A DNA stretch of 64,000 nt from Comamonadaceae bacterium (GTDB lineage: Bacteria > Pseudomonadota > Gammaproteobacteria > Burkholderiales > Burkholderiaceae_C). This document shows positions 54,097 to 63,260 of the stretch, one piece after another. Every line of letters starts with the position of its first letter. Within the stretch, counting starts at the first letter, position 1. Location: assembly GCA_021299875.1 (NCBI GenBank), contig JAJTEW010000002.1, positions 186,001 to 250,000 of the forward strand, read 5' to 3'. The position numbers were made by a program, and so were the translations under genes. Below the pieces are notes generated by a model that was given only the letters and a program-made list of their open reading frames with translations, ran no database searches and had not been told where the DNA came from.

Positions 54097-54927
54097 ATGT
54101 GGATTGACACCCATTGCCATCTGGATGCGGCCGAGTTTGATGTCGACCGCGACGCGGTGCGCCAAGCGGCGCGCCAAGTGGGTGTGGTGCGTTGCGTGAT
54201 CCCGGCGGTGCAGCGTGCGCACTGGGCCGATGTGGCGCACCTGGCCGAACGGCATGGCGATGCCTACGCCTTGGGCATCCACCCCTTGTATGTGCCGCAC
54301 GCCCAAGAATCTGATCTGCTGGCGCTGGACCAAGCCATGCATGAGCGCGCAGGTGACCCGAGGCTGGTGGCCGTGGGCGAGATCGGACTGGACTTTTTTG
54401 TGCCTGCACTGTGCGCGCCCGAGATGCGCAAGCGTCAATGGTTTTTTTACACCGCGCAATTGAAGCTCGCACAAAAGCATGGCCTGCCCGTGATCTTGCA
54501 TGTGCGGCGCTCGGCGGACCTTTTGCTCAAAGGCTTGCGCCAATGCCCGGTGGTCTCAGGCATCGCCCACGCTTTCAATGGCAGCACCCAACAGGCGCGG
54601 GCCTTTGTGGACATGGGTTTTGCGTTGGGCTTTGGCGGCACGCTGACCTACGAGCGTTCTTTGCAGCTGCGCCGCCTGGCCTGCGAGCTGCCCCTGAGCG
54701 CCTTGGTGCTGGAAACCGATGCGCCCGACATCCCGCCGCAGTGGCTTTACCAAACCGCCGAGCAACGGGCGCTGGGCGCAGAGCAAGGACGCAACAGCCC
54801 CGCCGAGTTGCCCCGCATGGCGCAAGTGCTGGCCGATTTAAGGGGTCTGCGCTGGCCCGAATTGGCCGCAGCCACCACGGCCAATGCCTGCCGTGTGTTG
54901 CCCAGCTTGGCCCAAATGCCTCTGTAA
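54097..54927 (+). CDS. TatD-family metal-dependent hydrolase
   Basis: 276 residues. The TIM-barrel metal ligands are visible: DTHCHLDAAEFD at the N-terminus, VGEIGLDFF, the histidines in PVILHVR and IAHAFNG, and LETDAPDIPP. TatD proteins are Mg-dependent 3'-5' exo/endonucleases. The gene sits 14 bases after lolD, so it is likely co-transcribed. Confidence 0.92.
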   Translation: MWIDTHCHLDAAEFDVDRDAVRQAARQVGVVRCVIPAVQRAHWADVAHLAERHGDAYALGIHPLYVPHAQESDLLALDQAMHERAGDPRLVAVGEIGLDFFVPALCAPEMRKRQWFFYTAQLKLAQKHGLPVILHVRRSADLLLKGLRQCPVVSGIAHAFNGSTQQARAFVDMGFALGFGGTLTYERSLQLRRLACELPLSALVLETDAPDIPPQWLYQTAEQRALGAEQGRNSPAELPRMAQVLADLRGLRWPELAAATTANACRVLPSLAQMPL

Positions 54928-54938
54928 CATCTGGCCCC

Positions 54939-55709
54939 ATGACCCGAAAAAAATCCGCTGTCCCCGCCCTCGAGCTGCCCGAAGTTAATTTTTCTGAGGA
55001 TGACGACATCCGATACCTGCACTTGGGCACCGAGTGGATTCAAGGCTCGATGTTTCTGGATCGGCCCTTTGACATTGAGCTGGAATATGTGCAGCGCATG
55101 TTCGCTTGGCTTTTGTTTTTTCCGGCTGCCGAGGTCAAGGGTGCACACGCCATGCAGCTGGGGCTGGGCGCGGGCACCATCACCAAGTTTTGCTACAAAA
55201 AACTCAAGATGACCTGCACCGCCGTGGAGTTGAACCCGGGTGTAGTGCATGCCTGCCGGGGTTGGTTTCGCCTGCCGCCTGACGACGAGCGTTTGCGCGT
55301 GGTGTTGGCCGATGCGTCGCTTGAAATTCAAAAAGATGAATGGCGCGGCACCGTGGATGCGCTTCAGGTCGACTTGTACGACGACGAGGCTGCGGCACCC
55401 GTGTTGGATTCTTTGGACTTTTACCGCCTTTGCCGCGAACTGCTCAGCCCCCAAGGCTGCATGACCGTCAACTTGTTCGGTCGCTCGTCCAGCTACGCCG
55501 AGAGCCTGCAGAAAATCGCTGCGGCGTTTGGCGAAGACGCCATTTGGGCTTTCAAACCGACCCGAGAGGGCAATGCCATCGTTTTGGCGCAGCGTACCCC
55601 CAGCCGCCCATCGCGTGACGCGTTGGCGCAAGCGGCCAGCGCGATCCACGACCAGTGGGGCTGGCCCGCCACCAAATGGCTTCAAGTTTTTAAGCCCTTG
55701 ATCCGTTGA
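54939..55709 (+). CDS. Spermidine synthase-like SAM-dependent protein
   Basis: 256 residues from ATG 54939. The Rossmann region MQLGLGAGTITKF and acidic ribose-binding TAVELNPGVV follow the spermidine-synthase-like pattern, with VDALQVDLYDDEAAAP at the position of the catalytic aspartate loop. Polyamine synthesis is not proven; many such genes in Burkholderiales are of unknown role. Confidence 0.8.
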   Translation: MTRKKSAVPALELPEVNFSEDDDIRYLHLGTEWIQGSMFLDRPFDIELEYVQRMFAWLLFFPAAEVKGAHAMQLGLGAGTITKFCYKKLKMTCTAVELNPGVVHACRGWFRLPPDDERLRVVLADASLEIQKDEWRGTVDALQVDLYDDEAAAPVLDSLDFYRLCRELLSPQGCMTVNLFGRSSSYAESLQKIAAAFGEDAIWAFKPTREGNAIVLAQRTPSRPSRDALAQAASAIHDQWGWPATKWLQVFKPLIR

Positions 55710-55854
55710 GGTTGGCCAAAGCGGTGGTTTCAGGCCGGATGGATATCAGGGTAAACCATGGTGGGGTCACGCCCGGGACATAGGTGTAACCCACATCACT
55801 TTGGGGGCTTGTTTGTCGCAGAATTGCGCCAACTCAAATCAGAGGAGCGCTATC

Positions 55855-56343
55855 GTGATCATCAAGAGTCAAAAAGACTTTTTCTCTGGACTGCTGTACG
55901 CCTGCGTCGGCGGTGCGTTTGCCATCGGTGCCGCCGGTTACAAAATTGGCACCAGTGCACGCATGGGCCCGGGCTTCTTCCCCATGTTGTTGGGCGTGAT
56001 ATTGGCCCTCATTGGTCTGTACATCATGTTCAAGGCCATGGTGGTGAAAACACCCGATGGCGACAAGATCGGTTCTTGGGCCTGGAAGCCTTTGCTCTTC
56101 ATCATTGCGGGCAACGTGCTGTTTGGCATCTTGCTCGGTGGTTTGCCCAGTTTGGGTGTGCCGGCCATGGGTTTGGTGGTGGCCATCTTCGGCACCACCT
56201 TTGTGGTGAGCTTGGCGGGTGACACCTACAAGGTCAAGGAAGTGGCCATCTTGGCCACCATTTTGTCCATTGGTTGCTACTGCGCGTTCGTGTTGCTCTT
56301 GAAGCTGCAGTTCCCAGTTTGGCCCACCTTCATCACCGGTTGA
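55855..56343 (+). CDS. tctB: TctB-family small membrane subunit
   Basis: 162 residues beginning with GTG 55855, chosen because AGGAG ends 8 bases upstream. Four hydrophobic segments. It forms the tripartite tricarboxylate transporter with TctA. No ATG gives a sensible alternative; a start at 55801 would lack a ribosome site. Gap of 13 bases to tctA. Confidence 0.88.
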   Translation: MIIKSQKDFFSGLLYACVGGAFAIGAAGYKIGTSARMGPGFFPMLLGVILALIGLYIMFKAMVVKTPDGDKIGSWAWKPLLFIIAGNVLFGILLGGLPSLGVPAMGLVVAIFGTTFVVSLAGDTYKVKEVAILATILSIGCYCAFVLLLKLQFPVWPTFITG

Positions 56344-56356
56344 GGAGAAATAATTC

Positions 56357-57868
56357 ATGGACTTGTTTGACAATCTCGCGCTCGGTTTTGGGGTGGCTTT
56401 CACCTTCCAAAACCTGATTTACGCTTTCATCGGTTGCTTGTTGGGCACCTTGATCGGTGTGCTGCCTGGCGTCGGCCCCGTGGCCACCATCGCCATGTTG
56501 CTGCCAGCCACTTATGCGTTGCCTCCCATCGCGGCTTTGATCATGCTGGCCGGTATTTACTACGGCGCTCAGTACGGCGGCTCCACCACCGCCATTTTGG
56601 TGAACCTGCCGGGAGAAGCGTCCTCCGTGGTGACCATGATCGACGGTTACCAGATGGCCCGCAAAGGCCGTGCGGGTCCCGCTTTGGCGGCAGCCGGTAT
56701 GGGCTCGTTCTTTGCAGGTTGCATCGGCACCTTGATCTTGGCCGCTTTTGCAGCACCCTTGACCGAAGTGGCCTTCAAATTTGGCCCCGCTGAATATTTT
56801 TCACTCATGGTGTTGGGTCTGATCGGTGCTGTTGTGTTGGCTTCAGGCTCCCTGATCAAGGCGGTCGGCATGATCGTTCTGGGCCTGCTGATGGGCCTGA
56901 TCGGCACCGACGTGAACTCCGGTGTGGCCCGCTACAGCTTTGACATTCCCGAGTTGACCGACGGCATTGGTTTCATTGTGATCGCCATGGGTGTGTTCGG
57001 CTATGGTGAGATCATCTCCAATTTGTCCAAGCCAGACGAAGAGCGTGAAGTCTTCACCGCCAAGGTCACCGGCTTGATGCCCACAGCAGAAGATTTCAAA
57101 CGCATGGTGCCTGCCGTTTTGCGCGGTACCGCTTTAGGCTCGGCGCTGGGCATCTTGCCCGGTGGCGGTGCGTTGCTGGCGGCTTTTGCGGCCTACACCA
57201 TCGAGAAGAAAACCCAAATCAAACCGGGTGAAGTGCCCTTTGGTCAAGGCAACATCCGCGGTGTGGCAGCGCCTGAATCGGCCAACAACGCCGCTTCGCA
57301 AACCTCTTTCATTCCCTTGCTGACCCTGGGCATTCCGCCCAACGCGGTGATGGCTTTGATGGTGGGTGCGATGACCATTCACAACATCCAGCCAGGCCCT
57401 CAGGTCATGACCAGCAACCCCGAGTTGTTCTGGGGCCTGATCGCGTCGATGTGGATCGGCAATGCCATGCTCATCATCTTGAACCTGCCTTTGATCGGCA
57501 TTTGGATCAAGTTGTTGTCGGTGCCTTACCGTTGGTTGTTCCCTGCCATTGTGTTGTTCTGTGCCATTGGTGTGTACTCGACCAACAACAACACCTGGGA
57601 CATCTGGATGGTGGCGATGTTTGGCGTGATCGGTTACACCTTCATCAAACTGGGCATGGAGCCAGCACCCTTGCTGCTGGGCTTCATCTTGGGGCCGATG
57701 ATGGAAGAAAATTTGCGCCGCGCCATGCTGCTCTCGCGTGGTGACTGGAGCGTGTTTGTGACCCGTCCTTTGTCTGCCAGTTTGTTGGCGGTTGCCTTGC
57801 TGTTGTTGATCATTGTGACTTTGCCATCGATCAAGTCCAAGCGCGAAGAGGCCTTCGTCGAAGACTGA
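56357..57868 (+). CDS. tctA: TctA-family large permease
   Basis: 503 residues with about 11-12 membrane helices. Family segments GTLIGVLPGVGPVATIAMLLP, AILVNLPGEASSVVTMIDGYQMARKGRAGPAL and LGIPPNAVMALMVGA are present. It moves a carboxylate handed over by a Bug receptor, most likely the one at 58038. AGGAG precedes the ATG; a UUCG-loop terminator follows. Confidence 0.95.
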   Translation: MDLFDNLALGFGVAFTFQNLIYAFIGCLLGTLIGVLPGVGPVATIAMLLPATYALPPIAALIMLAGIYYGAQYGGSTTAILVNLPGEASSVVTMIDGYQMARKGRAGPALAAAGMGSFFAGCIGTLILAAFAAPLTEVAFKFGPAEYFSLMVLGLIGAVVLASGSLIKAVGMIVLGLLMGLIGTDVNSGVARYSFDIPELTDGIGFIVIAMGVFGYGEIISNLSKPDEEREVFTAKVTGLMPTAEDFKRMVPAVLRGTALGSALGILPGGGALLAAFAAYTIEKKTQIKPGEVPFGQGNIRGVAAPESANNAASQTSFIPLLTLGIPPNAVMALMVGAMTIHNIQPGPQVMTSNPELFWGLIASMWIGNAMLIILNLPLIGIWIKLLSVPYRWLFPAIVLFCAIGVYSTNNNTWDIWMVAMFGVIGYTFIKLGMEPAPLLLGFILGPMMEENLRRAMLLSRGDWSVFVTRPLSASLLAVALLLLIIVTLPSIKSKREEAFVED

Positions 57869-57891
57869 CGTGAGGCTGGACTGACTTCTTT

Positions 57892-57920
57892 CAACGGCCT
57901 CTTCGGAGGCCGTTGTCTTT
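57892..57920 (+). terminator. Intrinsic terminator with TTCG tetraloop after tctA
   Basis: CAACGGCCTC-TTCG-GAGGCCGTTG is a perfect 10-bp stem with a stable tetraloop, followed by TCTTT. Confidence 0.88.
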
Positions 57921-58004
57921 GGTGAGCATCATGCCGGTGCAGACCATGGTCTTGTCACTTGGGTTCAGCGAGCGCACATGGCCTCTGAGAGAATCATTTC
58001 CCAT

Positions 58005-58021
58005 ATGACTGCGTCAGTCAT
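58005..58021. promoter_or_regulatory. 17-bp palindrome upstream of the Bug receptor
   Basis: ATGACTG-CGT-CAGTCAT is a perfect 7-3-7 inverted repeat ending 16 bases before the receptor ATG. It is a candidate operator, possibly for a GntR- or MarR-type regulator not encoded in the window, or it may affect translation of the receptor. Confidence 0.4.
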
Positions 58022-58037
58022 CGACCGGAATATCACC

Positions 58038-59018
58038 ATGAAAAAAAGACATCTGTTGCGTGCACTGTCTGCGCTCACGCTCTCACTGACTTGCTGGGGC
58101 CAGGCCCAGGCCCAGGTTCAGACCTACCCCACCAAGCCCGTGCGCTTGATCGTGCCGTTCCCAGCGGGAGGCGCCACCGATTTGTTTGCCCGCACCTTGT
58201 CGCAAAAGATCAGCGAAAAATTAGGCCAAACTCTGGTGGTTGAAAACCGGCCCGGCGCGGGTGGTACTCTGGGTGCAGACCAGGCTGCCAAGGCCAGCCC
58301 CGATGGCTACACGCTGCTCCTGTCGACCTCCAGCACGCACTCGATTGGTCCCAACCTGAACCCGCGCATGCCCTACGACGCGGTGCGCGACTTCACCCCC
58401 ATTGCGCATTTGGGCAACGCGCCCAGCATCATGCTGGTGCCCAACAACTCGCCCGCCAAAACCGTCAAGGAATGGGTCGACTACGCCAAGAAAAACCCCG
58501 GCCGTTTGAATTACGCATCGAGTGGCAACGGCACCATCGTGCAGTTGTCGGCCGAGCTGTTCAAGGCGCAGGCCGATGTGTTCGTGGTGCACATTCCCTA
58601 CAAGGGCACAGCGCTGGCCATCCCTGACCTGATTTCGGGCAAAGTGGACGTGCTGTTTGACAGCCTGCCCACCGGCATGCCGCATGTGCGCGATGGCCGC
58701 TTGCGGGCCCTGGGCGTGACCACCCTCAAACCCACGGCGCTTGCACCTGGCATCCCCGCCATCGCCGATGTCCTGCCCGGCTACGAGTCCAACACCTGGT
58801 TTGGTTTTTTTGGTCCCAAAAACCTGCCCACCGAGGTGGTCAGCCGCATCAACACGGCGGCCAACCAAGTCCTCAAAGACCCTGAAGTGATGGACAAACT
58901 GTTGCGCTTTGGCATTGAGCCGATCGGCGGCACACCCGCCCAGTTCACCACCATGCTGGCCAGCGAATCGGCCAAGTGGAAAAAGATCATCACCGAACGC
59001 AAGATCACTTTGGATTGA
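58038..59018 (+). CDS. Bug-family (TctC-like) periplasmic binding protein
   Basis: 326 residues from ATG 58038. A signal peptide ends near GQAQAQ. Bug features: YPTKPVRLIVPFPAGGATDLFARTL, VVENRPGAGG, and the ligand-binding central region VHIPYKGTALAIPDLISGKVDVLFD. Receptor for tripartite tricarboxylate transport; ligand unknown. It lies beyond a terminator from tctBA and one base before the gamma-glutamyltransferase-like gene, so it is transcribed with the latter. Confidence 0.92.
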   Translation: MKKRHLLRALSALTLSLTCWGQAQAQVQTYPTKPVRLIVPFPAGGATDLFARTLSQKISEKLGQTLVVENRPGAGGTLGADQAAKASPDGYTLLLSTSSTHSIGPNLNPRMPYDAVRDFTPIAHLGNAPSIMLVPNNSPAKTVKEWVDYAKKNPGRLNYASSGNGTIVQLSAELFKAQADVFVVHIPYKGTALAIPDLISGKVDVLFDSLPTGMPHVRDGRLRALGVTTLKPTALAPGIPAIADVLPGYESNTWFGFFGPKNLPTEVVSRINTAANQVLKDPEVMDKLLRFGIEPIGGTPAQFTTMLASESAKWKKIITERKITLD

Positions 59019-59019
59019 C

Positions 59020-60642
59020 ATGAATTTCGATTACCAGTTTCCCTACACCAGCACCCGTTTGCCGCTGTTTGCGCGCAATGTGGTCTCCACCTCGCACCCG
59101 CTGGCCGCGCAAGCGGGTCTGCGGATGATGCTCAAGGGGGGCAATGCAGTCGACGCTGCCATCGCCGCCGCTGCTGTCATCACCCTGACCGAGCCGGTCA
59201 GTTGCGGTTTGGGGTCGGACGCGTTTGCGATTTTGTGGGATGGCAAGGAGCTGCACGGCCTCAACTCCTCCGGCCCGGCCCCCGCGACCTGGACGCCCGA
59301 TTACTTTCACCGCAAGTACGGTGCCGAGACTAAAACACCCCCTAAGCGTGGTTTTGACTCGGTCACCGTGCCGGGTGCCGTGGCAGGTTGGGTGGCGCTG
59401 AGTGACCGCTTTGGCAAACTGCCCTTTGCAGATTTGCTGGAGCCCGCCATCGAGGTGGCCGAGCGCGGTTATCTGATTCCGGTGGTGGTGCAGCAAAAGT
59501 GGGCCGCGGCCACGCCCGAGTTGCAATCGCAGCCCGGCTTTGCGCACAGCTTTTTGCCCTGGGGCCGTGCGCCTCAGGTGGGCGAGTTGTTCCAGTTCAA
59601 GAACGCCGCGCGGGGTCTGCGGGCCATTGCTGCCACCAAGGGGCAGGCCCTCTATGGCGGCGAAATCGCCCATGCCATTGAAAAGTTTGCCAAGGACAAC
59701 GGCGGCAGCATCACCGCCAAAGACCTGGCCGACTTCAAGCCCGAATGGGTCAAGCCCATGGCGCAAGACTACCGGGGCTACACCTTGCACGAGATCCCGC
59801 CCAACGGGCAGGGCATCGCCGCACTGATCGCGCTGGGCATCTTGTCTCACTTCGACATGGCCAGCCACAAGGTGGACAGCGCCGATTCGCAGCATCTGCA
59901 AATCGAAGCCATGAAACTGGCCTTTGCCGACCTTTACCGCTATGTGGCCGACCCGCGCTACATGGAATTGCCACCTGAGCAAATGCTGGACCCGGCCTAC
60001 CTGGCCAGCCGCGCCAAACTCATCGACATGAAAAAGGCGCAAGACTTCAAGGCGGGTAACCCGGTCAAGGGCGGCACCATTTACCTCACGGCAGCCGATG
60101 AAAACGGCATGATGATCAGCTTCATCCAGAGCAACTACATGGGCTTTGGTTCGGGCGTGGTCGAGCCCACTTATGGCATCAGCATGCAAAACCGGGGCCA
60201 TGGTTTCAGCACCGACTTGCAGGGCCAAAACCCCGCCAACTTGGTTTTGCCTGGCAAGCGCCCCTTCCAGACCATCATCCCGGCATTTGTCACCAAAGAC
60301 GGCCAACCTGTGATGAGCTATGGCGTGATGGGCGGCAACATGCAACCCCAAGGCCACATGCAAACCCTGGTGCGCATGCTCGACTACGGCCAAAACCCGC
60401 AAGCGGCGTGCGATGCACCGCGCTGGCGCTACAACGCCGGCCTGAACATCAATGTCGAAGCCGCCATGAACGGCGGTACGGTGCAAGAGCTGATGGCTCG
60501 GGGTCACCAGCTCGACATCATCAATGACTCCTACCAAGACTTTGGAGCGGGCCAGTTCATCTGGCGCATGGGTGATCCGGCGGTCCACGGCTATCAGGCC
60601 GCCAGCGACCCGCGCCGTGACGGGCAGGCGGTGGGCTTTTAA
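59020..60642 (+). CDS. Gamma-glutamyltransferase-like Ntn-hydrolase
   Basis: 540 residues from ATG 59020. Family features: STSHPLAAQAGLRMMLKGGN, NAVDAAIAAAAVITLTEPVS, and the autoprocessing site with the presumed catalytic threonine in KGGTIYLTAADENG near residue 355. It should self-cleave into two subunits. No signal peptide is visible, unlike the classical periplasmic enzyme, which suggests a cytoplasmic acylase or glutathione/gamma-glutamyl hydrolase. Encoded right after the Bug receptor, so the ligand could be its substrate; inference only. Confidence 0.88.
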   Translation: MNFDYQFPYTSTRLPLFARNVVSTSHPLAAQAGLRMMLKGGNAVDAAIAAAAVITLTEPVSCGLGSDAFAILWDGKELHGLNSSGPAPATWTPDYFHRKYGAETKTPPKRGFDSVTVPGAVAGWVALSDRFGKLPFADLLEPAIEVAERGYLIPVVVQQKWAAATPELQSQPGFAHSFLPWGRAPQVGELFQFKNAARGLRAIAATKGQALYGGEIAHAIEKFAKDNGGSITAKDLADFKPEWVKPMAQDYRGYTLHEIPPNGQGIAALIALGILSHFDMASHKVDSADSQHLQIEAMKLAFADLYRYVADPRYMELPPEQMLDPAYLASRAKLIDMKKAQDFKAGNPVKGGTIYLTAADENGMMISFIQSNYMGFGSGVVEPTYGISMQNRGHGFSTDLQGQNPANLVLPGKRPFQTIIPAFVTKDGQPVMSYGVMGGNMQPQGHMQTLVRMLDYGQNPQAACDAPRWRYNAGLNINVEAAMNGGTVQELMARGHQLDIINDSYQDFGAGQFIWRMGDPAVHGYQAASDPRRDGQAVGF

Positions 60643-61433
60643 TGCGCCGTTGGCTGCTGCGCCTGGGCCTGGTCGCCATGGGCACGTGGGCCTGTGCCGC
60701 CGCTGAAGCGCAGCCCTTGTCATGCGGCGTGGTGCTGATGCACGGCAAGTGGGGGATGCCTCAGTCGCCTTTCCTTAAACCCGTGGTTCAAAAACTCGAA
60801 CCCCATTGCCAGTTCAAGCTCCTGGAGATGCCTTGGTCACGCCAACGTTTGTATGACCTGCCATACGCCGATGCTTTGGGACAAATTCGCGATGCTGTGG
60901 CCGAATTCCGCAAGGCGGGTGTGCTGTGGGTGGCCGTGGGTGGGCAGAGCTTTGGTGCCAATGCATCATTGGCTTACATGGCCCAGGTTGGAGATGCGGA
61001 CGCCATACTGCCTTTGGCACCCGGTCATGCGCCCGAATTTTTTTATCAACTGCCCGATGTGCGCCGAAGTGTCGATGCTGCGCGAAAGTTGGTTGATTCT
61101 GGACAAGGTGACACTTTGGTCGAAATGTCCGACGTCAACCAGGGGCAGCGCCGCCCAGTCAAAACCTCTGCCAACGCGCTGTGGAGTTATTTCAACCCTC
61201 AGGGCTGGGGGAATATGGGCTTGAGCGCTGGGGCTGTCCGCAAGGCGGTGCCAGTGTTTTGGGCCATTGGTACCCTAGACCCTCTGCATGGCGCGGGTTC
61301 GACCGAGATTTATCAAAAGTTGCCAGCGCATTCTGACAGCCGTTATCTGGTGGTGCGCGCCAACCATGCCAACACCCCTGAGGTGGCTGCAGATGAGTTG
61401 CTGGATTGGGTAAAAGCCCGGATCGGTCGCTGA
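60642..61433 (+). CDS. Exported alpha/beta-hydrolase fold protein
   Basis: 263 residues with a signal peptide (cleavage near AAAEAQ). The nucleophile elbow reads GGQSFGAN, with an early strand VVLMHGKWG. The C-terminal histidine is in RANHANTPEV. Substrate unknown. The start overlaps the previous stop by one base (TAATG), indicating one operon. Confidence 0.83.
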   Translation: MRRWLLRLGLVAMGTWACAAAEAQPLSCGVVLMHGKWGMPQSPFLKPVVQKLEPHCQFKLLEMPWSRQRLYDLPYADALGQIRDAVAEFRKAGVLWVAVGGQSFGANASLAYMAQVGDADAILPLAPGHAPEFFYQLPDVRRSVDAARKLVDSGQGDTLVEMSDVNQGQRRPVKTSANALWSYFNPQGWGNMGLSAGAVRKAVPVFWAIGTLDPLHGAGSTEIYQKLPAHSDSRYLVVRANHANTPEVAADELLDWVKARIGR

Positions 61434-61436
61434 GCA

Positions 61437-62342
61437 ATGAAAATGGATGAACCTAGCCAAGTGACCACGGGTTTACTTCTGGCGGTAGCAGGCTCCATTG
61501 CATTCAGTGGCAAGGCCATCATCGTCAAGTTGGCATACCTGCACGGTGTGGATGCAGTCACATTGGTCATGTGGCGCATGGTGTTCGCCTTGCCCTTTTT
61601 TGTGCTCATGGCCTGGTGGGCCGGGCGCGGCAAGGCGAGCTTGACCCAACGAGACTGGCAGGGGGTGGTGGGCTTGGGCTTTTGTGGTTATTACCTCTCC
61701 AGCTTTTTGGATTTTTGGGGCCTGGAGTTCATCAGCGCCTCGCTGGAGCGGCTGATCCTTTACCTCAATCCTACGATCGTGCTGGTGCTCGGTGCTTTGT
61801 TGTTCAAAAAGCACATAACACAGCGCCAAGGCGTGGCCATGGCCATCAGCTATTCAGGCGTGTTGCTGGTGTTCGGCCATGAGGTTGGGCTGGCCGGGCC
61901 GCACGCCGTATGGGGTGCCCTGTTGGTGTTTTTGAGTGCTGTCACTTATGCGGTCTACCTGACCTACAGTGGCCAATTGGTTCAGCGTCTGGGTGCCTTG
62001 CGTCTGGCCGGGCTGGCCACCAGTGTGGCGTGTTTTTTCTGCATCGTGCAGTTTGCGCTCTTGCGACCCATCACTGCCGCGCAGGTGCCCGAGCCGGTTT
62101 TTTGGCTGTCGCTGCTCAACGCCACCGCTTGCACCGTGCTGCCGGTGCTCTTGGTCATGATGGCCATCGAGCGCATTGGTCCGGGGCTTACGGCGCAAAC
62201 CGGCATGATTGGCCCCATGTCCACTTTGCTGATGGGCGTGTGGATTTTGGACGAGCCGTTCAACATGTGGATCATCGCCGGGACCGTGTTGGTCTTGAGC
62301 GGTGTGTTTTGGGTCACGCGGCCGGTGGACCGCACCACGTAA
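61437..62342 (+). CDS. EamA/DMT-family transporter
   Basis: 301 residues with ten membrane helices arranged as two EamA repeats. Features include FSGKAIIVKLAYLHGVD in the first helix and LNPTIVLVLGALLFKKHITQRQ after helix four. Substrate (metabolite exporter or nucleotide-sugar type) cannot be predicted. Follows the hydrolase by 3 bases. Confidence 0.9.
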   Translation: MKMDEPSQVTTGLLLAVAGSIAFSGKAIIVKLAYLHGVDAVTLVMWRMVFALPFFVLMAWWAGRGKASLTQRDWQGVVGLGFCGYYLSSFLDFWGLEFISASLERLILYLNPTIVLVLGALLFKKHITQRQGVAMAISYSGVLLVFGHEVGLAGPHAVWGALLVFLSAVTYAVYLTYSGQLVQRLGALRLAGLATSVACFFCIVQFALLRPITAAQVPEPVFWLSLLNATACTVLPVLLVMMAIERIGPGLTAQTGMIGPMSTLLMGVWILDEPFNMWIIAGTVLVLSGVFWVTRPVDRTT

Positions 62343-62384
62343 CGCGGCCATTGGGCCGCACAACTTCAACTTCAGGAGATTGAC

Positions 62385-63185
62385 ATGGACTTGGGCATTG
62401 CAGGCAAATGGGCTTTGGTGGGTGGCGCAAGCAAAGGCTTGGGCTGGGGATGCGCACGGGCTTTGGCGCTGGAGGGCGTCAACGTGGTCATGGTGGCACG
62501 CGGTGCCGAGGTGTTGAACAAAGCCGTGGACGACTTGCGTGTCGAGACCGGCGGCAAAGTCCAGCTGATCGCTGTCGCGGTGGACATCACCACCGAGGCC
62601 GGGCGGGAAGCCATCTGGCACGTAGCTGGTGGCCCCGGCAAAGACTACGACATCGTGGTCACCAACGCCGGTGGCCCGCCCCCTGGCGACTTCCGCGACT
62701 GGAACCGCGAGGCTTGGATCAAAGCGATTGATGCCAACATGCTCACCCCGATCGATCTGATCAAAGCCACGGTGGATGGCATGGCGGCGCGTGGTTTTGG
62801 CCGCATCGTCAACATCACCTCCAGCTCGGTCAAGTCGCCCATTGACGTGCTGGGCTTGTCCAACGGTGCCCGCAGTGGCCTCACGGGCTTTGTGGCGGGT
62901 ACATCGCGCAGCAAAATCGCAGGCCAGGGCGTGACCATCAACAACTTGCTGCCCGGCAAATTCGACACCGACCGCATCCGTTCCACCTTGCCTGCCATGG
63001 CGCAAAAAGCGGGCAAAACGGTGGAAGAGTTGCGCGTGATCCAGCAAGCTCAAATTCCTGCAGGCCGTTACGGCAACCCGCAAGAGTTTGGTGCCATTTG
63101 CGCCTTCTTGTGCAGCCAGCATGCGGCCTACATGACGGGACAGAACGTGTTGGCCGATGGTGGGGCTTATCCGGGGACGTATTAA
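62385..63185 (+). CDS. Short-chain dehydrogenase/reductase
   Basis: 266 residues. The Rossmann cofactor motif is varied (VGGASKGLGWGCA), with TNAGGPPPGD as the NAG motif. The catalytic serine appears in NITSSSVKSP, but the usual Tyr-x3-Lys reads LSNGARSG, so the tyrosine and lysine are missing. This PPPGDF subgroup is typically labelled oxidoreductase, and its dehydrogenase activity is uncertain. AGGAG lies before the ATG. Confidence 0.88.
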   Translation: MDLGIAGKWALVGGASKGLGWGCARALALEGVNVVMVARGAEVLNKAVDDLRVETGGKVQLIAVAVDITTEAGREAIWHVAGGPGKDYDIVVTNAGGPPPGDFRDWNREAWIKAIDANMLTPIDLIKATVDGMAARGFGRIVNITSSSVKSPIDVLGLSNGARSGLTGFVAGTSRSKIAGQGVTINNLLPGKFDTDRIRSTLPAMAQKAGKTVEELRVIQQAQIPAGRYGNPQEFGAICAFLCSQHAAYMTGQNVLADGGAYPGTY

Positions 63186-63260
63186 AAACCGGGGCACTCT
63201 ACCGAAGGGCGTGCACCACGTGCTGGATGGTCAGTGGGGGGAGCGTTGCTGCTCTGGCCC

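Noticed and set aside
59005..60723. 572-codon minus-strand open frame opposite the gamma-glutamyltransferase-like gene
   Set aside because: Shadow of a gene with clear Ntn-hydrolase motifs.
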